From: Stappia indica
GTDB taxonomy: Bacteria; Pseudomonadota; Alphaproteobacteria; Rhizobiales; Stappiaceae
Reading direction: 5' to 3'
Assembly: GCF_009789575.1 (NCBI RefSeq)
Contig: NZ_CP046908.1
Location: forward strand, 3,563,001 to 3,627,000
DNA length: 64,000 nucleotides
Each line of letters begins with the position of its first letter. The first letter of the stretch is position 1. This document shows positions 57,117 to 64,000 of this stretch, in pieces. The position numbers and the translations under genes are program-made. The notes beneath the pieces were generated by a model. The model was not told the origin of the DNA. It worked only from the letters and a program-made list of their open reading frames with translations, and made no database searches.

Positions 57117-58085
57117 ATGTTCGAAACCCTGATCTTCGTGCTCGACAGCACCGCACGCCTGTCCACACCGCTGCTGCTGGCAGCCCTTGCCGGGCTCTAT
57201 TCCGAGCGCTCCGGCATTTTCGACATCGGGCTGGAAGGCAAGATGCTGGGCGCAGCCTTTGCCGCCGGCACGGCGGCAGTGCTCAGCGGCTCTGCCTGGA
57301 TCGGCCTTGCCGCCGGCATTCTCGTCTCGGTGGCGCTGGCGCTGGTGCACGGTTTTGCCTGCATCACCAATCGCGGCAACCAGATCGTCTCCGGCGTCGC
57401 CATCAACTTCCTGGCACTGGGCCTGACGGCGCTGCTCGGCCAGGCCTGGTTCGGCCAGGGCGGACGCACGCCGTCGGTAACGGGAGACGGCCGCTTCGGA
57501 GATGTCACATGGCCCTTCGCCGCGGAGCTGCGCGACGTCCCGGTGATCGGCGGGCTCTATTCGGAGCTCCTGTCCGGCCACAACATCCTCGTCTACGCCG
57601 CCTTCCTTGCCGTGCCCTTCTCGTGGTGGGTGCTGTATCGCACACGCTTCGGCCTGCGCCTGCGCGCAGTCGGCGAGAATCCTGGCGCGGTCGATACGGC
57701 CGGCATCTCCGTCACCTGGCTGCGCTATCGCGCGGTGATCTGCACGGGCATCCTGTGCGGCTTTGCCGGCACGTATCTCTCCATCGGCCAGTCGGCGAGC
57801 TTCATCGCCAACATGACGGCCGGCAAGGGTTTCATCGCCCTCGCGGCGCTGATCTTCGCCAAGTGGAAGCCGGTGCCGGTGATGTTCGCCTGCCTGCTCT
57901 TCGGGTTCCTCGATGCGGTGGCGATCCGCCTGCAGGGCCAGCAGGTGCCGGGCATCGGCGAGGTTCCGGTGCAGGCCATCCAGGCCCTTCCCTACATTCT
58001 GACCGTGGTGCTGCTTGCCGGGTTCATCGGCAAGGCGGTCCCGCCGCGCGCCGGCGGCACCGCCTATGTCAAGGAACGCAGCTGA
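57117..58085 (+). CDS. Nucleoside ABC transporter permease 2
   Basis: 322 residues, the second BPD_transp_2 permease (as NupQ/YufQ). Recognisable parts are SGIFDIGLEGKMLGAAF and GLRLRAVGENPGAVDTAGISVTWLRYRAVI. GAGGGGAGGGGAAAG lies directly before the ATG, a strong ribosome-binding site. Together with the ATPase and BMP proteins it makes a complete purine/pyrimidine nucleoside importer. Confidence 0.93.
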   Translation: MFETLIFVLDSTARLSTPLLLAALAGLYSERSGIFDIGLEGKMLGAAFAAGTAAVLSGSAWIGLAAGILVSVALALVHGFACITNRGNQIVSGVAINFLALGLTALLGQAWFGQGGRTPSVTGDGRFGDVTWPFAAELRDVPVIGGLYSELLSGHNILVYAAFLAVPFSWWVLYRTRFGLRLRAVGENPGAVDTAGISVTWLRYRAVICTGILCGFAGTYLSIGQSASFIANMTAGKGFIALAALIFAKWKPVPVMFACLLFGFLDAVAIRLQGQQVPGIGEVPVQAIQALPYILTVVLLAGFIGKAVPPRAGGTAYVKERS

Positions 58086-58107
58086 GCGCAACGGCAACGA
58101 GGACGAC

Positions 58108-58518
58108 ATGAGCCGCTTCGACGAGTTGTTTGCCGCCGCCAGTGCGGCCCGCGAAAATGCGCATGCGAAATATTCCGGCTTTCGCGTCGGGGCTGCCCTT
58201 GTCACACGCGACGGGCGCATCTTCGCCGGCTGCAATGTGGAAAATGCCAGCTTTCCCGAAGGCTGGTGCGCCGAGACCAGCGCGCTGGGCGCGATGGTGT
58301 CCGCGGGCGGCCGGCCGGGCGACGTGGTCGAGGTGCTGGTCACCGCGAAGGCGGCGCTGTGCACCCCTTGCGGCGGTTGCCGCCAGAGACTTGCCGAATT
58401 CGCCGGCGACGATGTGCCGGTTCACATCTGCGACGACACCGGGCTGCGCCGCACGCTGACCATGGCGGACCTGCTGCCGGCCCGGTTCGTTCTCAATGAC
58501 GAGGAGAGGGACATATGA
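58108..58518 (+). CDS. cdd: Cytidine deaminase
   Basis: 136 residues, the short tetrameric type. Zinc ligands are Cys54, Cys88 and Cys91, with the catalytic Glu56 (CNVENASFPEGWCAETSA and CTPCGGCRQRLAEF). It turns cytidine and deoxycytidine into uridine and deoxyuridine, the substrates of the phosphorylase downstream. The Phe-Pro-Glu-Gly-Trp before CAE departs from the more common Ala-x-Tyr-Gly-x form. Its stop overlaps the next gene. Confidence 0.95.
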   Translation: MSRFDELFAAASAARENAHAKYSGFRVGAALVTRDGRIFAGCNVENASFPEGWCAETSALGAMVSAGGRPGDVVEVLVTAKAALCTPCGGCRQRLAEFAGDDVPVHICDDTGLRRTLTMADLLPARFVLNDEERDI

Positions 58519-59327
58519 GCGGCTACGGGCCGGAATGCGCGGAGATGGTCCGCGCCGCAAGACCCGGCGACTACCGCGTCGGAATGGTGCTGGGCTCGGG
58601 CCTCGGCCAGTTGGCCGACGAGGTCGAGGATGCCGTGCGCATTCCCTATTCCAAGCTGACGGGCTTTCCCGTTTCCTCGGTCTCCTCCCATGGCAGCGAG
58701 CTGATTGCCGGCCGCCTCGGCGACGTGCCGGTGGTGGTCCTGTCCGGCCGCGCCCACTACTACGAGGGGGGCGGCGCCGATGTCATGCGCACGCCGCTGG
58801 AAACGCTGAAGGCGCTCGGCTGCGACACGCTGCTGCTGACCAATGCGGCCGGGTCCCTGCGCCAGGAGTTCGCGCCGGGCACGCCGATGCTGATCAGCGA
58901 CCACATCAACTGGTCCGGCCTCAACCCCTTGATCGGCGAGGAAAGCGACCGCCGCTTTCTCGACATGAGCGCCGCCTACGATCCCGACTTCCGTGCCCGT
59001 CTGCGGGCGCTTGCCAAGGACGAGGAGATTGCGCTGGGCGAAGGCGTCTACATGTGGTTTTCCGGCCCCTCCTTCGAGACGCCGGCGGAAATCCGCATGG
59101 CGAAACTGCTGGGAGCGGATGCAGTCGGCATGTCGACGGTGCCGGAAGTGATCCTCGCCCGCTATCTCGGCCTGCGCGTTGCCGCGATCTCGACCATCAC
59201 CAACTATGGCGCCGGCCTGCAGGCGCACGGCCTGTCGCACGAGGAAACCAAGTCGACCGCACTGATGGCCGTCGACGCGCTGAAGCGGCTGATCCGCCGC
59301 TTCGTCAAGGATCTTGGAAATGCCTGA
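58515..59327 (+). CDS. Purine nucleoside phosphorylase (trimeric class)
   Basis: 270 residues with the class I, trimeric PNP motifs: GMVLGSGLGQLADEVED at the start, SGRAHYYEGG, and LLTNAAGSLRQEFAPGTPMLISDHIN. It splits guanosine, inosine and their deoxy forms with phosphate into a base and (deoxy)ribose-1-phosphate. The ATG overlaps the cdd stop (ATGA). This family is named punA, xapA or deoD in different species, so I leave the symbol open. Confidence 0.93.
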   Translation: MSGYGPECAEMVRAARPGDYRVGMVLGSGLGQLADEVEDAVRIPYSKLTGFPVSSVSSHGSELIAGRLGDVPVVVLSGRAHYYEGGGADVMRTPLETLKALGCDTLLLTNAAGSLRQEFAPGTPMLISDHINWSGLNPLIGEESDRRFLDMSAAYDPDFRARLRALAKDEEIALGEGVYMWFSGPSFETPAEIRMAKLLGADAVGMSTVPEVILARYLGLRVAAISTITNYGAGLQAHGLSHEETKSTALMAVDALKRLIRRFVKDLGNA

Positions 59328-60096
59328 CATGACACCTGCCGAGCTGGCGCAGCGCGCGCTGCCGCTGGTCGACCTGACCAATCTGGATGAGGCCTGCACC
59401 ACCGCCGACATCGACGCGCTCTGCGCCCGGGCGGCCACGCCCCATGGCCCAGTCGCGGCGGTCTGCATCTGGCCGCGTTTCGTTGTCCAGGCCGCAAGCC
59501 TGCTCGCCGGCTCCGGCGTTCGCACCGCCACCGTCGTCAACTTCCCGCAAGGCGGCGACGACACGCTGGCCGTCCTGGCCGAGACCCGCCAGGCGATTGC
59601 CGACGGCGCCGACGAGATCGACCTCGTCATGCCCTATCGCGCCTTTCTGGACGGTCGGCGCGGTTTTGCCGAGACCCAGATCCGCAAGGTGCGCGAGGCC
59701 TGCGGCGACCGGCTGCTGAAGGTCATCCTGGAGACCGGCGAGATCGGCGACCCGCTGCTCATCCACGCTGCCTCGCTGCTGGCGATCTCGGCCGGTGCCG
59801 ACTTCATCAAGACCTCGACCGGCAAGGTGAAGGTCAACGCCACGCTGGAGGCGGCGGAGATCATGCTCACCGTCATCGAGGAGATCCGCCGCGAGGGCGG
59901 CCCGGAAATCGGCTTCAAGCCGGCCGGCGGCATCCGGACGCTCGCGGACGCGGGCGCGTATATCGCGATCGCCGACCGCATTCTCGGGGCCAACTGGGTG
60001 GCCGCCTCGCATTTCCGCTTCGGCGCGAGCGGCCTGCTCGATGCCCTGCTTGCCGCGCTCGACGGGCGCGAGCCGACCACCGCCAAAGGATATTGA
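59320..60096 (+). CDS. deoC: Deoxyribose-phosphate aldolase
   Basis: 258 residues (259 in E. coli). The Schiff-base lysine is Lys164 in [17 protein letters not shown]. Other marks are [12 protein letters not shown] and [17 protein letters not shown]. It splits deoxyribose-5-phosphate into acetaldehyde and glyceraldehyde-3-phosphate. The start lies inside the last codons of the phosphorylase gene. ATG 59320 is my choice; ATG 59329 and TTG 59314 are possible. Confidence 0.95.
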   Translation: MPDMTPAELAQRALPLVDLTNLDEACTTADIDALCARAATPHGPVAAVCIWPRFVVQAASLLAGSGVRTATVVNFPQGGDDTLAVLAETRQAIADGADEIDLVMPYRAFLDGRRGFAETQIRKVREACGDRLLKVILETGEIGDPLLIHAASLLAISAGADFIKTSTGKVKVNATLEAAEIMLTVIEEIRREGGPEIGFKPAGGIRTLADAGAYIAIADRILGANWVAASHFRFGASGLLDALLAALDGREPTTAKGY

Positions 60097-60100
60097 CCGC

Positions 60101-61423
60101 ATGCTGGCGCAGGAACTGATCCGCAAGAAGCGCGACGGCGGCACGCTTGCCCCGGAAGAGATCGCCTTCTTCGTCAAGGGGCTGACCGACGACAGCGTCT
60201 CGGAAGGGCAGGTGGCGGCGCTTGCCATGGCCGTGTTCTTCCGCGGGCTGTCGCTGGACGAACGTGTCGCGCTGACGCTGGCGATGCGCGACAGCGGCAC
60301 CGTGCTCGACTGGTCCGACATCGACGCGCCGATCCTCGACAAGCATTCGACCGGCGGCGTCGGCGACAATGTCTCCCTGATGCTGGCCCCCGCGCTGGCC
60401 GCCTGCGGCGCGGCCGTGCCGATGATCTCCGGCCGCGGCCTTGGCCATACCGGCGGCACGCTCGACAAGTTCGATGCTATCCCCGGCTACAAGACGCAGC
60501 CCGACAACGCGCTGTTCCGCAAGGTGGTGCGCGAGGTCGGCTGTGCGGTGATCGGCCAGACGCCGGATCTCGCGCCGGCCGACAAGCGCTTCTATGGCAT
60601 CCGCGACGTGACGGGCACGGTCGAAAGCCTCGACCTCATCACTGCCTCGATCCTGTCGAAGAAGCTCGCCGCCGGCCTGCAGGGCCTCGTCCTCGACGTG
60701 AAATGGGGGACTGGCGCGTTCATGGCGACGCTGGATCAGGCCAAGGCGCTCGCCGAAAGCCTCGTGACCGTCGCCAATGGCGCCGGCTGCCGCACCAGCG
60801 CGCTGCTCACCGACATGAACGAGCCGCTGGCTTCCGCCGCCGGCAACGCGGTCGAGATGCGCAATGCCGTCGATTTCCTGACCGGTCGGGCGGTCGACAA
60901 TCGTCTGTTCGACGTCACGGTGGCGCTCGGCGCCGAAGCGCTCGTCCTCGGCGGGATCTGCGCCGATGCCGGGGAGGGGGCGGAGAAGATGCGCGGCGCC
61001 TTCGCCAGCGGTGCGGCGGCCGAGCGCTTTGCGAAGATGGTTTCGGCCCTCGGCGGCCCGGCGGACTTCGTGGAAAAGGCGGAAGCCTATCTGGCGTCCG
61101 CCCCGGTTGAGCTGCCGGTCTATCCGCAGGAGCCCGGCACCGTCGTCGGCGTCGACGCGCGTGCCATCGGCGTTGCCGTCGTCGAGCTCGGCGGCGGGCG
61201 CCGCCGGGCCAGCGACGTGATCGATCCGGCGGTAGGGCTGGTGCACCTTGCCGGCATCGGCCATTCCGCCGACAGCGACGCCCCGCTTGCCATCGTCCAC
61301 GCCGCCGACGAGGCGTCGGCGCGAAGGGCGGCGGAGGCGGTGCGCGCCGCCTATCGGCTCGGCTCGCCGCGCGACGTGGAGGATCGGCCCGTCGTCGTGG
61401 AGCGTATCGCGCCGTCTCTCTGA
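60101..61423 (+). CDS. deoA: Thymidine phosphorylase
   Basis: 440 residues, the family length. The phosphate and nucleoside motifs are [18 protein letters not shown] and [16 protein letters not shown], followed by [14 protein letters not shown]. It cleaves thymidine and deoxyuridine to base and deoxyribose-1-phosphate. An AAGGA site precedes the ATG, four bases after the deoC stop. Confidence 0.96.
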   Translation: MLAQELIRKKRDGGTLAPEEIAFFVKGLTDDSVSEGQVAALAMAVFFRGLSLDERVALTLAMRDSGTVLDWSDIDAPILDKHSTGGVGDNVSLMLAPALAACGAAVPMISGRGLGHTGGTLDKFDAIPGYKTQPDNALFRKVVREVGCAVIGQTPDLAPADKRFYGIRDVTGTVESLDLITASILSKKLAAGLQGLVLDVKWGTGAFMATLDQAKALAESLVTVANGAGCRTSALLTDMNEPLASAAGNAVEMRNAVDFLTGRAVDNRLFDVTVALGAEALVLGGICADAGEGAEKMRGAFASGAAAERFAKMVSALGGPADFVEKAEAYLASAPVELPVYPQEPGTVVGVDARAIGVAVVELGGGRRRASDVIDPAVGLVHLAGIGHSADSDAPLAIVHAADEASARRAAEAVRAAYRLGSPRDVEDRPVVVERIAPSL

Positions 61424-61507
61424 CGGCGGCCCGGATCGGGAACCGGGTTTTCGGAACTGCAATGGGGCGGGGCACAACCGCCCGGCAACGACAAACGGGG
61501 AAACCTC

Positions 61508-62728
61508 ATGGCACGCGCGATCCTGTGCGTCTTGGACAGTTTCGGTATCGGCGGGGCGCCGGATGCCGCCCGCTTCGGCGACGAAGGCTCCGATACGCTC
61601 GGCCACATCGCGAGCGCCTGCATGCGGAGCGAGGGCGACCGCGAGGGGCTGCGCTCCGGTCCGCTTGCCCTGCCCAACATGACCGCGCTCGGCCTTGCCC
61701 GCGCGGCGCAGCTTGCGACCGGCAAGGTGCCGGCGGGCATGGACGGGGCCGCCGAGCTGGTCGGCATCTTCGGCACCGCGAGCGAGACCTCGCACGGCAA
61801 GGACACGCCGTCCGGCCACTGGGAGATCGCCGGTGTGCCGGTCGCCTTCGACTGGGGCTATTTCCCGGATACGGTGCCGACCTTCCCTTCGGAACTGACG
61901 CAGGCGATCATCCGCGAGGCGGGCCTGCCCGGCATCCTCGGCGACACTCACGCCTCCGGCACGGTGATCATCGCAGAGCTCGGCGAGGAGCATGTGCGGA
62001 CCGGCAAGCCGATCTGCTACACCAGCGCCGATTCCGTGTTCCAGATCGCCGCGCACGAGGAGCATTTCGGCCTGGAGCGGCTCTATCGTCTCTGCGAGAC
62101 CGTTCGCCGTCTGGTCGATCCCTACAATATCGGCCGGGTGATCGCGCGGCCCTTCATCGGCGATGCCGTCTCCGGGTTCGAGCGCACCGCCAACCGGCGC
62201 GACTATTCGGTGCTGCCGCCGGAGCCGACCCTGCTCGACCGTGCCGTTGCCGCAGGGCGCCGGACGCTGACCATCGGCAAGATCTCCGACATCTTCGCCC
62301 ATCAGGGCGTATCGGAGGTGCTGAAGGCGGCTGGCAACGATGCCCTGTTCGACCGCACGCTGGAGGCGATGGACAAGGCCGGCGAGGGCGATCTGATCTT
62401 CGCCAACTATATCGATTTCGACAGCCTTTACGGCCATCGCCGCGACGTGCCTGGCTATGCAGCTGCGCTCGAGGCGCTGGACCGCCGGTTGCCGGAACTG
62501 CTGGAGCGACTGCGGCCGGGCGACCTGCTGATTCTCACCGCCGATCACGGCTGCGATCCGACCTGGCGCGGCACCGACCACACCCGCGAGCGGGTGCCGG
62601 TGATCGGCCTTCTCAAGGGGAGCGCGCCGAAGGAAATCGGCATTCGCGACACGTTCGCCGATATCGGCGAGACCATCGCGGCCCATCTGGGGCTGGCGCC
62701 GGGGCGGCACGGCACCTCCTTCCTCTGA
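61508..62728 (+). CDS. deoB: Phosphopentomutase
   Basis: 406 residues of the alkaline phosphatase-like, manganese-dependent family. The catalytic Thr lies in [10 protein letters not shown], and metal ligands appear in [15 protein letters not shown] near the start and in [19 protein letters not shown] near the end. It interconverts (deoxy)ribose 1- and 5-phosphates, linking the phosphorylases to deoC. Eighty-four bases follow deoA, so it may have extra control. A GGGGA site precedes the ATG. Confidence 0.96.
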   Translation: MARAILCVLDSFGIGGAPDAARFGDEGSDTLGHIASACMRSEGDREGLRSGPLALPNMTALGLARAAQLATGKVPAGMDGAAELVGIFGTASETSHGKDTPSGHWEIAGVPVAFDWGYFPDTVPTFPSELTQAIIREAGLPGILGDTHASGTVIIAELGEEHVRTGKPICYTSADSVFQIAAHEEHFGLERLYRLCETVRRLVDPYNIGRVIARPFIGDAVSGFERTANRRDYSVLPPEPTLLDRAVAAGRRTLTIGKISDIFAHQGVSEVLKAAGNDALFDRTLEAMDKAGEGDLIFANYIDFDSLYGHRRDVPGYAAALEALDRRLPELLERLRPGDLLILTADHGCDPTWRGTDHTRERVPVIGLLKGSAPKEIGIRDTFADIGETIAAHLGLAPGRHGTSFL

Positions 62729-62819
62729 TATCGGGCTCGCCGAACTGGAGCCCGTCCGGTCCTCCCGCTAGACTGTGCGGCATCGATCCGCACGAACGGT
62801 ATCCCCAACGGAGACGCGC

Positions 62820-63683
62820 ATGATCGCACGGTCCTTTTCCGCACCGCGGGACGGAGTTCTGACGCCGGAGATGCAGGAGGCCTATGCCCAGGACGGCTTC
62901 CTGGTGCTGACCGGCTACAAGTCGGCGGCGGACTGCGACGCGCTGAAGGCCCGCATGTCCGAGTTGATCGACGCCTTCGATCCGCACGAGCATGCCTCCG
63001 TCTTCGAAACCGGTGCCCAGAGCCATGCCCGCGACCGCTATTTCCGCGAGAGCGGCGACAAGATCCGCTTCTTCTTCGAGGAGGAGGCGTTCGACGAGGA
63101 CGGCCGGTTGCAGCGCGACAAGCATATGGCGCTGAACAAGGTCGGCCACGCGCTGCACGACCTCGACCCGGTGTTCGAGCGCTTCTCGCGCGATCACCGG
63201 CTTGCCCGCACGGCGGAGAGCCTCGGCCTTACCGCGCCGCTGCTGGCCCAGTCCATGTATATCTTCAAGCCGCCGGAGATCGGCGGCGAGGTCAACTGCC
63301 ACCAGGATTCCACCTTCCTGCACACCGAGCCGCTGTCCTGCACCGGATTCTGGTTCGCGCTGGAAGACGCCGACGAGACCAATGGCGGCCTGCTCGGCGG
63401 GCCGGGCGGGCATCTGGCGCCCCTGCGCCAGCGCTTCCACTATGACGGCGAGGCGCTGGTGATGGAGCCGCTGGACGACACGCCACTTGCCGGCGACGTG
63501 CCGCTGGTCGCCCCCAAGGGGACGCTGGTGGTGCTGCACGGTCTGGTGCCGCATCGCTCGGCGCCGAACCGCTCGCCGCGCTCGCGCCATGCCTATGCGT
63601 TGCATCTGGTCGACGGGACCGCCCGCTGGTCGCCCGACAACTGGCTGGTGCGCGCACCGGAAAACCCGATGCGCGGGTTCTGA
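62820..63683 (+). CDS. Phytanoyl-CoA dioxygenase-family (PHYHD1-like) oxygenase
   Basis: 287 residues with an Fe(II)/2-oxoglutarate dioxygenase fold. The iron ligands are His161 and Asp163 (NCHQDSTF) and His245, and a 2-oxoglutarate-binding Arg lies near 254-256. The end (SRHAYALHLVDGTARWSPDNWL) closely resembles animal PHYHD1, whose substrate is unknown. A GGAG site precedes the ATG. The gene sits inside the nucleoside cluster, directly before adenosine deaminase (3-base gap). This suggests a nucleoside or base substrate, which is inference. Confidence 0.9.
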   Translation: MIARSFSAPRDGVLTPEMQEAYAQDGFLVLTGYKSAADCDALKARMSELIDAFDPHEHASVFETGAQSHARDRYFRESGDKIRFFFEEEAFDEDGRLQRDKHMALNKVGHALHDLDPVFERFSRDHRLARTAESLGLTAPLLAQSMYIFKPPEIGGEVNCHQDSTFLHTEPLSCTGFWFALEDADETNGGLLGGPGGHLAPLRQRFHYDGEALVMEPLDDTPLAGDVPLVAPKGTLVVLHGLVPHRSAPNRSPRSRHAYALHLVDGTARWSPDNWLVRAPENPMRGF

Positions 63684-63686
63684 CGC

Positions 63687-64000
63687 ATGCCGGCAAGCGC
63701 CAGCACGCGGGCAATGCTTCCCAAGGCGGAACTGCATGTGCATATCGAGGGGGCGGCGCCGGCCGATCTCGTGCAGCGCCTTGCCAAACGCCACGGCCAG
63801 GACGTCGAAGGCCTCTTCGACGAGCGCGGCCGCTACCTCTGGAACGACTTCTCCGAATTCCTCGCGGCCTATGACAGGGCGAGCCGGGTGTTCCGCACGC
63901 CGGAGGACTACGCGCTGCTCTCCGGAACCTATCTGCGCATGCTGGCGGCGGAGGGGGCGATCTATGCCGAACTGACGATCTCGCCCGATCACGCCGCCGG
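63687..64000 (+). CDS. add: Adenosine deaminase, 3' end outside window
   Basis: The first 104 residues are present and open to the window edge. LPKAELHVHIEGA is the zinc-binding start motif (His-x-His) of the adenosine/AMP deaminase family. DFSEFLAAYDRASRVFRTPEDYALL and EGAIYAELTISPDHAA follow as in adenosine deaminase. It would convert (deoxy)adenosine to (deoxy)inosine for the phosphorylase. An adenine deaminase of the same fold is a less likely alternative until the rest is seen. Confidence 0.85.
   Translation, partial: MPASASTRAMLPKAELHVHIEGAAPADLVQRLAKRHGQDVEGLFDERGRYLWNDFSEFLAAYDRASRVFRTPEDYALLSGTYLRMLAAEGAIYAELTISPDHAA

Noticed and set aside
59915-62710. Minus-strand open frame of about 930 codons opposite deoA-deoB
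   Set aside because: It lies entirely opposite two well-identified genes; the translation is Arg/Gly/His-rich with no family. High-G+C genes commonly leave such open antisense frames.

Overview
The window is about 64 kb of high-G+C DNA, very dense in genes, with most adjacent genes overlapping by 4 nt (ATGA or GTGA). Gene content and order point to an alphaproteobacterium of the order Hyphomicrobiales, perhaps Stappiaceae-like: infC-rpmI-rplT, a putA without its own DNA-binding domain beside a divergent Lrp-type regulator, two DUF1194 proteins, several chemoreceptors, a form II CO-dehydrogenase-like cluster and a BMP-type nucleoside importer. The taxonomic guess is inference. I saw no rRNA or tRNA gene, insertion sequence, prophage or CRISPR array. 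Most of this reads as core or long-resident chromosome.

Layout. 1-4.6 kb: a PhoP/PhoQ-like two-component pair (the regulator is cut by the window edge), then two small divergent regulator/enzyme pairs (cupin with TetR, methyltransferase with LysR). 4.9-6.4 kb: the translation operon infC-rpmI-rplT on the minus strand, where infC appears to start with ATT. 6.8-17 kb: a chemoreceptor, a GT4 glycosyltransferase, an alpha/beta hydrolase, a patatin, mepA, lepA and a B12-binding radical SAM protein resembling hopanoid C-2 methylase. 17.5-27.4 kb: a degenerate cold-shock protein, an MFS transporter, glpK, a MarR-GNAT fusion coupled to an EamA exporter, an unrecognised 240-residue protein, a DUF1194 protein, an epimerase-like protein and two overlapping RNA methyltransferases.

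27.5-32.5 kb: coxG-coxS-coxL-coxM. The AYRGAGR motif and the S-L-M order mark it as form II. Its spacers carry short tandem duplications and its codon use is G-ending, unlike the surroundings. 32.6-37 kb: two tandem chemoreceptors with nearly identical signalling domains. 37.5-38.2 kb: bfd-bfr, in which the bacterioferritin lacks the haem-ligating Met52. 38.2-41.8 kb: a YnjBCD-like ABC importer. 41.9-45.7 kb: a PutR-like regulator and putA. 45.7-50.8 kb: hrpB, glk, mgsA and a second DUF1194 gene.

51.4-64 kb is the most coherent system: a SorC-type regulator, two tandem BMP binding proteins, a double ATPase, two permeases, then cdd, purine nucleoside phosphorylase, deoC, deoA, deoB, a PHYHD1-like Fe(II)/2-oxoglutarate dioxygenase and the start of adenosine deaminase. 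Together these would import nucleosides, deaminate and phosphorolyse them, convert (deoxy)ribose-1-phosphate to the 5-phosphate, and split deoxyribose-5-phosphate into acetaldehyde and glyceraldehyde-3-phosphate. The dioxygenase has no place in the standard pathway and is the best candidate here for undescribed chemistry.
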